Source: Sphingobacterium sp. CZ-UAM
GTDB lineage: Bacteria > Bacteroidota > Bacteroidia > Sphingobacteriales > Sphingobacteriaceae
Length of the DNA stretch: 64,000 nucleotides
Assembly: GCF_002000245.1 (NCBI RefSeq)
Contig: NZ_MTCM01000009.1
Span: 62,001 to 126,000 of the forward strand
Direction of reading: 5' to 3'
In this document: positions 8,306 to 16,168 of the stretch, piece after piece
Layout of the letters: each line of letters opens with the position of its first letter
How positions within the stretch are numbered: position 1 is the first letter of the stretch
Notes under the pieces: generated by a model
Databases searched by the model: none
Told to the model about the DNA's origin: nothing
Seen by the model: only the letters and a program-made list of their open reading frames with translations
Position numbers and translations under genes: made by a program

Positions 8306-9853
8306 TTATTTATTCCACCATACTTTGGTGTTGATCACATCATCTCCTTGTTGTGCAAGGGCTGCTTGATAATTTGCTTTATTGGTACTTTGCTCTTTCA
8401 ATGGATATATCAAACGACTTGGTATGGCATCACCAACTTCGGGATTAAAGGTGTAGGTGACCGGTTTGCCGTCTATAGTTCCGCTCCAGGTAATATCTCC
8501 TTTTTTGATAAGAAATAATGGATAGCCGGTTCTCCTAATCTCAGACCAGGCTTCGATACTCTGATTGAAAAGTGCCAGATATTTTTGAGAAAGTATATTT
8601 TCTTTGCTGGCTGGAGGAAGTTTGCTAATATAGCTATTAATATCTTCTTGCGATACCCCCCACTTTTCTAGCGAAGCGCGAGTTCCTTTCTCATAATTAG
8701 TTTGATCCCAATTGTTATTTTCTGCAAAGAGGAATGCTACTTCAGCGTATTCCAGAAGAACTTCGCCATAGTCAGCCGCGTTGATGGCGTCACTTGGTAA
8801 AGATATTTTATCCACAGGGAATAGATTTCCGGCGGCTAAAGGAAGCCCATACGGCTGGCCGAAATAGGCATTTCCTGAGGATGTTGGTTTTGCGAATTTA
8901 GACAAGCGAGGATCTGCAATTTTAAAGGGGCCACGTGTACCCTGCAGGACTTCTATAAGTACATTTGAAACGGCGAAATCTTTTCGGTTGGCTGTCACTG
9001 TAGCCCGGAATAGTGGTGCTTCGTTGGGTGGAGTTTTAGAATATTTAAATACAGCATTATCGCTGTTAGCGGTAAATACGCCTTTCTTTATCGCATCGGC
9101 AATATGCGTTGCTGCCAATGCAGCATCTTTTGCCTTAATGCGATTGGCTATCCGTAACCGTAGTGAATTGGCAAATTTTGCCCAGCTGGCATTGGATCCC
9201 TTATAGATAATATCAGCGGTGCCAAATGTGGTTGCTGTTGTATATTTCGTTAGGGTATCAGCCGCTTGTTGCAGTTCGTTTAGAATATCTTTATAGATTT
9301 TTTCCTGACTTGCATATTTAGGCGTTAAGTTGTCTGGGTCCTGTTGCAGGGCTTCAAAATCAGCATCTTTATTGCCATAGGACTCATAGGGAATATTACC
9401 AAAGACATCGGTTAATGACTGAAAAGCATAAGATTTAAGAATTCTCACAATAGCAATCTGATTAGCGTTGGTGCCAGCTGTTCCTGCTGCTGCGATCGCT
9501 TTGGTGCTTTCATTTGTATTGAGTTTGATAATATCATTTAAGTTGTTCAATGCTTTGTAAGTTGCCGTCCAGTAGTTGTCGGAATAACTCGTCGGTATTT
9601 GATAACGTGATTGATCAGTGTAAATATTTTGGGCAAAATATTGTGAAAATAATTGCGCTCCACGTAAACTGACCTCTTCGCTTCGTAAGGCATTAAGCAA
9701 TTGCTTTTCGGCAGTTACCAAGATTGTCGGTGTTGTAACGGTGGCAGGGCGATTAGGGTCGGTATTAATATCAGCAAACTTGGACTTGGAACAAGAAGAT
9801 GCAACAAGGGAAATACCGATTACTGTTGTATATAGTATATTTAATATTTTCAT
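8306..9853 (-). CDS. SusD-like_2 family outer-membrane lipoprotein
   Basis: A 515-residue lipoprotein with lipobox LVASSC (Cys about residue 21). The start of the mature protein (FADINTDPNRPATVTTPTIL) and the block LFSQYFAQNIYTDQSRYQ are characteristic of the SusD-like_2 family rather than classical SusD. The late segment QKYLALFNQSIEAWSEIRRT is the usual C-terminal hallmark. It is encoded 4 bp after its SusC partner and is the last gene of the pair, ended by the hairpin at 8255. SusD-like_2 proteins serve diverse SusC partners, with ligands that include glycans and peptides. No degradative enzyme gene is attached here, so the ligand is open. Confidence 0.93.
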   Translation of the reverse strand: MKILNILYTTVIGISLVASSCSKSKFADINTDPNRPATVTTPTILVTAEKQLLNALRSEEVSLRGAQLFSQYFAQNIYTDQSRYQIPTSYSDNYWTATYKALNNLNDIIKLNTNESTKAIAAAGTAGTNANQIAIVRILKSYAFQSLTDVFGNIPYESYGNKDADFEALQQDPDNLTPKYASQEKIYKDILNELQQAADTLTKYTTATTFGTADIIYKGSNASWAKFANSLRLRIANRIKAKDAALAATHIADAIKKGVFTANSDNAVFKYSKTPPNEAPLFRATVTANRKDFAVSNVLIEVLQGTRGPFKIADPRLSKFAKPTSSGNAYFGQPYGLPLAAGNLFPVDKISLPSDAINAADYGEVLLEYAEVAFLFAENNNWDQTNYEKGTRASLEKWGVSQEDINSYISKLPPASKENILSQKYLALFNQSIEAWSEIRRTGYPLFLIKKGDITWSGTIDGKPVTYTFNPEVGDAIPSRLIYPLKEQSTNKANYQAALAQQGDDVINTKVWWNK

Positions 9854-9857
9854 TTTT

Positions 9858-12800
9858 TTAAAATTTAAGATTCACATTAAAACCATAGGTAACAGGTAAT
9901 GGAATAGCACCGCCTTCGATACCCTGTACGTTACCGCCACTGGAGGTGAATTCAGGATCAATGTATTTACTCTTGGTATAGATATTCCAAAGGTTACGGC
10001 CATAAACATTAACACCAATATTTTTAATGACCTTGGTATTGACTAATTTGAAATTATAGCCCAGTGTTACTTCTCTCAGTTTAACATAAGTGGCATCAAA
10101 AATGGAAAATGCAGTCGGACCATTGTATTCATTTCGCGCCCATTGCTGTGCAGTGATATTTGTTGTATTTTGTACAGTATTTTTCACTTCGTAAGTTCCG
10201 TCACTATGAAAGGTGACATCTCCTTTGACCCCGTCAAGGACAACTCCGGTTTCACGAATATTATTGGCCGCGGTTTTGTCCAGAATACCAGAATACATGC
10301 CGACTTTATAAGTTTGGGAGAAGAAGTTGCCACCGACACGACCTGAGACCAAAAATCCCAAGCTAAAGTTCTTGTAGCGGAAGCTATTTTGAAAACCAAA
10401 GGTGAAATCAGGAAGAATAGATCCCAGGGGTACCAATTGGGAGGTTTTCATGTAAGTTCCATCCGCCTGAACAACGCGTTGTCCATCTGCCGCATATACA
10501 AAGTCATAGCCTAAAAATTGTCCATAGGACTCGCCTTCACGTGCGACTAATTCAACTAACGAATTACTTAGACTCAATGTATTTACCTGATCGTCTAATT
10601 TGATCACTTTGTTTTTGTTTTTGGCCCAGTTTATTGTAGCGTCCCAAGTAAAGTTTTCATTTTTGATAGGCGTACCATTAAGAACAATTTCGAGACCTTT
10701 GTTATTAATTTTTCCAGCATTGAATACTTTGCTTGCGTATCCAAAAGACGAGGAAACAGGAACAGGAAGGATTTGATTTCTAGAATTATTGTTGTAGTAG
10801 GTTATATCAAATCCTAAGCGATTTTTGAACAATTGCACGTTCAGACCTGTTTCCCAAGAACTGGTGATTTCAGGTTTTAAATTAGCATTTGGTTTAATAC
10901 TCGGGAGGCCATATGAAGCTTGCCCTTCATACGATTGCTCGGGTTCATAGACCTTATACAGTTGATAAGGATCTGTGTCATTCCCGACTTGGGCCCATCC
11001 TAAGCGTATTTTTCCGAAACTTAGCCAATCTAATTGTTTGAATGCTTCTAATTGACTAAAGACAAAACTACCTGTTAGGGAAGGATATATAAAAGAGTTG
11101 TTATCTGTTGGTAATGTTGAAGACCAGTCATTACGCACTGTTCCATCTAAGTAAAGCAAATCATTATATCCTAAAGAAAAGCTTCCATAAACAGATGCAA
11201 TGCGTCTGTGATATTTAAAGTTGTCAATTTTGACTGCATTGGCATTTTTTAGATTGTAATAATTTGGAATAATTAGACCTCCTTGTGTAATAGCATAATC
11301 TTGCTTGCGCTGCTGGTCACGAAGATTGGCTCCGATATTTCCAATAAGTGAGAATTTATCCCAGCTTTTTTTTGCTGTAGCTAAAAATTCATAATTATAT
11401 TCGTTCAGTTTATTGCTTGTCTCTTCATATTGTGAAGTGCTGCGAGAATATACAGCGATACGGTCCTGAGATTGGAACGAATAAATGTCGCCATGTACTT
11501 TAGCTCCTAAAGAAAGCCAGCTATTCAAGTCATATTGTAAGCCAATATTTCCATAAAAGCGGTCTCTATTATCTTCCATATAAGACTCGTAAGCAGACCA
11601 ATAGGGGTTATCGATAAAGCGCGTTGCTTCTGCTGTAGGTGTATTTTGCCATCCAGTACGGTTCCATGCTAATGGAGTTCCATCCTCACGTTTGTAATTT
11701 TCCAATATCTTATAATCCACTTGTACTGCTCCCCATTGAAACGCCTCGAGAATAATATTTCTATTGGATGCACCTGTCCATGGACGGCCTACGGATGCGT
11801 TACGGATATAGTTGAAATTAGAATTGATTTTCAATTTGCCCAGCTGTGTTCCTCCGGAAAAGTTAAACGTATTACGACCTAAACTAGAATTCGGAGTTGT
11901 TCCTTTTACATTTTTGTTCGTGTAGGAAAATCGGTAATTTGTATTTCCACTATTGCCGGCGATAGCAAAATTATTGGTATTGGCTACGCCAGTCCGAAAG
12001 AAATAACTGACATCATTTTTGGGATAAAGCCAAGGTGAAGGTTTGAGGTAATTTGCCGCGTCTTCGGGATTGAGATTATACCACTGGAGGACAGGTGTTC
12101 CATCCAATTTTGGCCCCCAGCTTTCATCTGCAGCATAATCTACGATTTTGTACTCTGTACCATTGATATTTTGCGTTTGGAAAGCAGTAGAGTAACCCTG
12201 ACCGTATAAATGTTGTCTTTTTGGAAGTCGGACAATATTCTCAAAATCAACACCAGTGTTTAAAGAAATATCTATCTTTTCCCCCTTTGATGCACGCTTT
12301 GTGGTAATTAATATAACACCATTAGCGGCTCTCGAACCATACAAGGCAGCAGCCGACGGACCTTTTAATACGGAGATGTTATCGATATCGTCAGGATTGA
12401 TATCTTGTATCATATTACCGACGTCTTTGCCTGCGCTTCCGTTTATGGTAGATGACGAGTTTAAATCGGTGTTATCAATTGGAGTACCATCAACAACATA
12501 CAACGGTTGGTTATTTCCCGCAATTGAATTGATACCCCGAAGCAAAACATGGTTGGATCCGCCCATATTTCCTCCTGAAGTAGTCACTTGAAGACCTGCT
12601 ACTTTTCCAGAAAGTGCACTAAGGGCATTCGTAGGACGTGTTTGAAGTTCAACAGATTTGACTTCTTGGACTGCATATCCTAAAGATTTCTTTTCGCGCG
12701 AAATACCCAGGGCGGTTACAACAACTTCATCCAATTGGGAACTCGTAGGAGAAAGTTGAATTGTGGTAAGTCCGCTGGGATTGGTTTGGACAGTTTTGGA

Positions 12801-13040
12801 ATCAAAACCAATATATTGAACTTGGATACTGATAGAATTACCATTTGATGGCAATTCAAATAGGCCATTTGCATCCGTTTGTACCTGTTTTTTACTTGTT
12901 ATCTCTGTAATCGTTGCACCCTGAATGGGGGCGTTGTTGTTGTCGACTACTTTTCCTTTTATGGTGGATTGTGCGTAGAGCGTGCCCGTGCTTATGCAAA
13001 GCGCTGCCAGTACGACAAAATCTATGTTGTTTTTTGCCAT
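9858..13040 (-). CDS. SusC/RagA-family TonB-linked outer-membrane protein
   Basis: A complete 1060-residue SusC. The signal peptide ends at TLYAQ (about residue 24). The CarboxypepD_reg-like domain (about 26-100) leads into DEVVVTALGI, then the plug with GKVAGLQVTTSGG, PLYVVDGTPIDN and DISVLKGPSAAALYGSRAANG-type blocks at roughly 150-240, and a barrel ending in NVNLKF. There is no N-terminal STN domain, so a FecR/anti-sigma signalling role is unlikely. Only 4 bp separate it from the SusD-like gene, so the two are co-transcribed. No regulator or glycosidase gene is linked. A TATATTTG -7 candidate lies 146 bp upstream, leaving a long leader. Confidence 0.95.
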   Translation of the reverse strand: MAKNNIDFVVLAALCISTGTLYAQSTIKGKVVDNNNAPIQGATITEITSKKQVQTDANGLFELPSNGNSISIQVQYIGFDSKTVQTNPSGLTTIQLSPTSSQLDEVVVTALGISREKKSLGYAVQEVKSVELQTRPTNALSALSGKVAGLQVTTSGGNMGGSNHVLLRGINSIAGNNQPLYVVDGTPIDNTDLNSSSTINGSAGKDVGNMIQDINPDDIDNISVLKGPSAAALYGSRAANGVILITTKRASKGEKIDISLNTGVDFENIVRLPKRQHLYGQGYSTAFQTQNINGTEYKIVDYAADESWGPKLDGTPVLQWYNLNPEDAANYLKPSPWLYPKNDVSYFFRTGVANTNNFAIAGNSGNTNYRFSYTNKNVKGTTPNSSLGRNTFNFSGGTQLGKLKINSNFNYIRNASVGRPWTGASNRNIILEAFQWGAVQVDYKILENYKREDGTPLAWNRTGWQNTPTAEATRFIDNPYWSAYESYMEDNRDRFYGNIGLQYDLNSWLSLGAKVHGDIYSFQSQDRIAVYSRSTSQYEETSNKLNEYNYEFLATAKKSWDKFSLIGNIGANLRDQQRKQDYAITQGGLIIPNYYNLKNANAVKIDNFKYHRRIASVYGSFSLGYNDLLYLDGTVRNDWSSTLPTDNNSFIYPSLTGSFVFSQLEAFKQLDWLSFGKIRLGWAQVGNDTDPYQLYKVYEPEQSYEGQASYGLPSIKPNANLKPEITSSWETGLNVQLFKNRLGFDITYYNNNSRNQILPVPVSSSFGYASKVFNAGKINNKGLEIVLNGTPIKNENFTWDATINWAKNKNKVIKLDDQVNTLSLSNSLVELVAREGESYGQFLGYDFVYAADGQRVVQADGTYMKTSQLVPLGSILPDFTFGFQNSFRYKNFSLGFLVSGRVGGNFFSQTYKVGMYSGILDKTAANNIRETGVVLDGVKGDVTFHSDGTYEVKNTVQNTTNITAQQWARNEYNGPTAFSIFDATYVKLREVTLGYNFKLVNTKVIKNIGVNVYGRNLWNIYTKSKYIDPEFTSSGGNVQGIEGGAIPLPVTYGFNVNLKF

Positions 13041-13576
13041 ATTAATTTGGTAATAATAATGAGTGGATCTTTGTGTTTGTGGTTATAGGAGATTGTTTGG
13101 ATTTATCTGAAAAACATCTCCTAGAAGCATTCGTTTTACAGGTATATGTATTGCACTGATTTTCATGTGTTAAAAAATGTTAATGCAAATATATAAAATC
13201 CACCTGATAACTATACTTTATTTTTTATTTTTTTGTAATTCTTTGGTCAGAATGCTCAGAATAAACATCTTGGCCAGTGAGATGGTTATAGTAAATGCAA
13301 TGGAATAGAGACTAAATAGTTTTACAGCAAAGTAAATTCATTGGCTTGATGGAATTACTCCTATTGAATACTTACAAGGCACCGTTGTCGTATAGATACA
13401 GTATAGATTAAGTATTCATGAAGTATCACTATGGGTATATAAGTTGATGCATATGCCGTACTTTCTTGTTGCTGCACAACTGTTTATTTTATAAGGTCGA
13501 GACTAGGAATAATCAACGAACAATACAGCGGAAGAGGGAATTTCCTTGTGGATTAATAAGTATGAAGGCTTGAAAT
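13041..13576. other. Intergenic region between susC and the sulfatase terminator
   Basis: This AT-rich stretch of about 540 bp has no convincing gene on either strand. It contains the upstream region and probable long leader of the minus-strand susC. I saw no tRNA and no long inverted repeat in it. Confidence 0.6.
13186..13193 (-). promoter_or_regulatory. Candidate -7 element for the second susC
   Basis: TATATTTG on the minus strand matches the Bacteroidota -7 consensus TAnnTTTG. A clear TTG at -33 is lacking. It would give a leader of about 140 nt. Confidence 0.4.
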
Positions 13577-13611
13577 AACACAGGGTATCTCGTTTATGGA
13601 TACCCTGTGTT
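13577..13611 (-). terminator. Hairpin terminator after the sulfatase gene
   Basis: A perfect 13-bp stem (13577-13589 with 13599-13611) with a 9-nt loop lies 8 bp past the sulfatase stop codon. The T content is moderate on either strand. Confidence 0.75.
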
Positions 13612-13618
13612 TCTTTTA

Positions 13619-15148
13619 TCAGTCAATGTCTACCTTATAAATTGTTTCAGCTTCTTTATCATCAAATTGCCGGATTTGTTTCATAAGTTTCTGTTTCATT
13701 CGGGTAACTATACGTTGATAGGTGGGATCTTTATAAACATTTTGAAGTTCATTCGGATCTTTTTGGAGGTCGAAGAGTTCCCAGCTTTCGACACGTTTAT
13801 AATATCGGATCAGCTTGTAGCGATCATCTTTGACACCGAAATGGGGGCTCACCGCATGTTCTCCATTTTCAAAATAATGATAATATAGATCCTTGCGATG
13901 TTCTTCTTTTGTGTTTTTTAGTACATGAACGAATGATTTTCCCTGCATATCACTAGGCTTTTTGATCTTTGCCAACTCGAGGAGAGTGGGCGCTATATCT
14001 GCGTTCACCAACTTTGCCCCGATTGTTGTTGCGGGTTTAATCAACGGAGGATAACGCATTAACATGGGGGTACGGAATGACTCTTCATACATCCAGCGCT
14101 TATCAAACCAACCATGTTCGCCCATATAGAAGCCCTGATCCGAAAGATAGATCACGATGGTATTTTGGACGAGTGATTTCTGATCCAGATAGTCCAATAC
14201 TTTGCCTATGTTGCGATCCATTGACTGTGCGGTATTGAGATAATCGATCATATAACGTCTAAACTTCCACTCCGCAAGCTGTTTTCCGGTCAATTTACTG
14301 TTTCTGAGCTGTTCGTAGATTGGCCGATAATAGGCAATATAGCGATCTTTTTGCTCTTGGTTCATTCGTTTGAAATTTCCATCGTTCATCATATCTTCCA
14401 ATGAGTTGAACATCTTGAGGTCATAGGCCATCTTCATATCTTTGTCAATGGACATTTCCTGTAAAGCGGCAGCTTGTCTGCTTTGATAATTATCGTAAAA
14501 TGTTGATGGAATAGTAAAATTCATCGAATCATAGGCGCCAAAATCCTTGGGGTCGGGCATCCATGTACGATGAGTAGCTTTATGGCCGATGACCAGGCAG
14601 AAGGGTTTACTGGAATCTAGCGTATCCAGCCAATTGATCGATTTTTCCGTCACAATATCCGAAACATACCCTTCCGTGCGCTTGCGCCCTTGTTTGCTGA
14701 TGAAATCTGGATTGAAGTAGGTGCCTTGCCCCACGAGAATATCATAATAATTGAACCCTTGAAGCTTTTCTCCCAAATGAATCTTGCCGACCCAGGCTGT
14801 TTGATAACCCACTTGTTGTAACTGTTTGACAAATAAATCTTGATTGAAGTCAAATTCGGAAGTTTCATTGTCCTTAAATCCATTCTTGTGGCTATACTTG
14901 CCCGTCAACAGTGTGGCTCTGGCAGGACCACAAATGGAGTTGTTCACATAGGCATGGTTGAAAATTGCCCCTTCAGTCGCAATACGGTCAATGTGTGGCG
15001 TTTTGGCATAAGTTGATCCATAGGCGCTAATGGTCTGATAGGCGTGGTCATCAGATATAATAATGATGATGTTGGGCCTTTTCTGCGCTGAAGAATATTT
15101 ATATAATGACAGCGTAATTAATGCGAATAAGAGTGTCTTCAGTTTCAC
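13619..15148 (-). CDS. Exported sulfatase (type I, formylglycine; GlcNAc-6-sulfatase-like)
   Basis: A 509-residue sulfatase with a signal peptide ending SSAQ (about residue 22). The metal-binding pair D33-D34 is present, as is the maturation signature C73-G-P-A-R77 in which Cys73 would become formylglycine. The context ICGPARATLLTGKYSHKNG resembles the S1_11-type N-acetylglucosamine-6-O-sulfatases used on host glycans; that subfamily call is from memory and is less certain than the family. The enzyme should act in the periplasm or at the surface and needs a formylglycine-generating or anSME enzyme encoded elsewhere. It is encoded next to the GntR-family gene, and a palindrome identical in design to the sialic-acid operators lies 47 bp upstream. 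This suggests co-regulation with the sialic-acid genes. Confidence 0.92.
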   Translation of the reverse strand: MKLKTLLFALITLSLYKYSSAQKRPNIIIIISDDHAYQTISAYGSTYAKTPHIDRIATEGAIFNHAYVNNSICGPARATLLTGKYSHKNGFKDNETSEFDFNQDLFVKQLQQVGYQTAWVGKIHLGEKLQGFNYYDILVGQGTYFNPDFISKQGRKRTEGYVSDIVTEKSINWLDTLDSSKPFCLVIGHKATHRTWMPDPKDFGAYDSMNFTIPSTFYDNYQSRQAAALQEMSIDKDMKMAYDLKMFNSLEDMMNDGNFKRMNQEQKDRYIAYYRPIYEQLRNSKLTGKQLAEWKFRRYMIDYLNTAQSMDRNIGKVLDYLDQKSLVQNTIVIYLSDQGFYMGEHGWFDKRWMYEESFRTPMLMRYPPLIKPATTIGAKLVNADIAPTLLELAKIKKPSDMQGKSFVHVLKNTKEEHRKDLYYHYFENGEHAVSPHFGVKDDRYKLIRYYKRVESWELFDLQKDPNELQNVYKDPTYQRIVTRMKQKLMKQIRQFDDKEAETIYKVDID

Positions 15149-15194
15149 TAACAGATCTATTAAGGTTAGGGTTAAATTATAAAGTTAATGATTA

Positions 15195-15209
15195 TTATGT
15201 GTTACATAA
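15195..15209. promoter_or_regulatory. Predicted GntR-family operator upstream of the sulfatase
   Basis: This is a perfect palindrome, TTATGT-gtt-ACATAA. The core GT-N3-AC is the half-site arrangement of FadR-type GntR operators. It is 47 bp upstream of the sulfatase start codon and matches the sites at 16081 and 16143. Binding is inferred. Confidence 0.6.
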
Positions 15210-15292
15210 AATAGTTTAAAGGGAAAGTTATAGCACATGAAAAAGTTTGTTGACATTTTACCCTTATTTCCAAAAGATAAAAATAAGTGTAG

Positions 15293-16033
15293 TTATCCAA
15301 CAGATTTCTTATATAAAAAAAGTCTTTGATAGTGATTATCCAGATGCTTACGCATCGCATTGCGAAAGACCTCAGCGTTGCCAACTTTTAATATATCTAC
15401 TAATCCACGATGGGAGATAAAACTTTTTGATTCGCTAGGACTGGTTAATAAGCCACTAATGTGTACATATTGAAAAACAGGTAATAACATGTTTTGGAAA
15501 TCTTTGAGAATAGTATTACCAGTTATTTCGTAAAGTTTTCCATGGAAGGCAACTTCTGTTTCAATATCAAAAATTGTATTGTCTGAATTAACAGGCTCTT
15601 TTGCGACAATAGCTTCCAGTTCTTCGATATCTTTTTCCTCTATATGTTCAAATAATATATCTGCCATACCGACTTCCAATACCATACGCATCTCAAAAAG
15701 ATCTTGTAAGGTCTTATTTTCCATAATTGTCGGGTAGAGTGATTTCCGCAAAGGTTTTATAAGATCAGGGCTTGTAAGTACTGCGCCTCGATGTTTCTTT
15801 GATTCAACTAAGCCCACCATGCGTAATCTCAACATCGCCTCACGAACAACCGTACGGCTTACACCAAGTGTTTCTGCTAATTCTATTTCTTTGGGTAATG
15901 CATCCCCAACCTTCAGCCCTTGATTGACAAACAGATTGATGATTTCTTTTTCTGCACGGTCTACCAATGAAGAGGTATCGAGGGTATTAAGATGTTCTAT
16001 TAACGAAGAGTTTGATTCCATATATATTCCCAT
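15293..16033 (-). CDS. GntR/FadR-family transcriptional regulator of the sialic-acid locus
   Basis: A regulator of about 246 residues. An N-terminal winged helix-turn-helix of GntR type is visible (GDALPKEIELAETLGVSRTV, then REAMLRLRMVGLVESKKHRG, roughly residues 45-90 of this product). A helical FCD effector domain follows, with the AFHGKLYEITGN and C-terminal HLDNHYQRLF histidine segments that often bind a metal and a small acid. The frame extends upstream to a TTG at 16057, but a -7 element at 16062-16055 would place transcription start after it. The ATG at 16033, or the one at 16021, is therefore preferred. The gene lies between the sulfatase and the sialic-acid susC and is divergent from the latter. 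By analogy with NanR it is probably a repressor relieved by a sialic-acid catabolite; the effector is inferred. Confidence 0.9.
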   Translation of the reverse strand: MGIYMESNSSLIEHLNTLDTSSLVDRAEKEIINLFVNQGLKVGDALPKEIELAETLGVSRTVVREAMLRLRMVGLVESKKHRGAVLTSPDLIKPLRKSLYPTIMENKTLQDLFEMRMVLEVGMADILFEHIEEKDIEELEAIVAKEPVNSDNTIFDIETEVAFHGKLYEITGNTILKDFQNMLLPVFQYVHISGLLTSPSESKSFISHRGLVDILKVGNAEVFRNAMRKHLDNHYQRLFLYKKSVG

Positions 16034-16054
16034 GGCGCATTGGACGCCTTTAGA

Positions 16055-16062
16055 CAAAGATA
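16055..16062 (-). promoter_or_regulatory. Candidate -7 element of the regulator gene
   Basis: TATCTTTG on the minus strand matches TAnnTTTG and would give a start point shortly before the ATG at 16033. No TTG stands at -33, but the palindrome at 16081-16093 occupies that position, which would suit autoregulation. Confidence 0.45.
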
Positions 16063-16080
16063 ATTAATAAAAGTTAATAA

Positions 16081-16093
16081 TATGTTATACATA
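16081..16093. promoter_or_regulatory. Predicted GntR-family operator in the divergent region
   Basis: This is the palindrome TATGT-tat-ACATA with core GT-N3-AC. It lies just upstream of the regulator's -7 element and about 14 bp upstream of the -33 element of the susC promoter, so it could affect both directions. Confidence 0.6.
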
Positions 16094-16106
16094 AGTTTAT
16101 AAAAAT

Positions 16107-16138
16107 TTGTTTTTAATATTTTTTAATCTATATATTTG
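16107..16138 (+). promoter_or_regulatory. Bacteroidota-type promoter of the sialic-acid susC operon
   Basis: TTG at 16107-16109, a 21-bp spacer and TATATTTG at 16131-16138 fit the Bacteroidota consensus TTG-N17-23-TAnnTTTG. The predicted start point, about 16144, leaves a 25-nt leader before the susC ATG. Confidence 0.7.
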
Positions 16139-16142
16139 TATA

Positions 16143-16155
16143 TATGTAATACTTA
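16143..16155. promoter_or_regulatory. Predicted GntR-family operator over the susC start point
   Basis: TATGT-aat-ACTTA is the same element with one mismatch in the right half. It begins 5 bp after the -7 element and so covers the expected transcription start, a classic repressor position. Confidence 0.55.
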
Positions 16156-16168
16156 ATACAAAACCAAT

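Noticed and set aside
13041..13618. A missing small gene or RNA in the 578-bp gap after susC
   Set aside because: No frame with coding features and no structured RNA signal was seen apart from the sulfatase terminator.
16034..16057. TTG start for the GntR-family regulator
   Set aside because: A -7 element at 16062-16055 implies transcription begins after this codon; ATG 16033 or 16021 is preferred.
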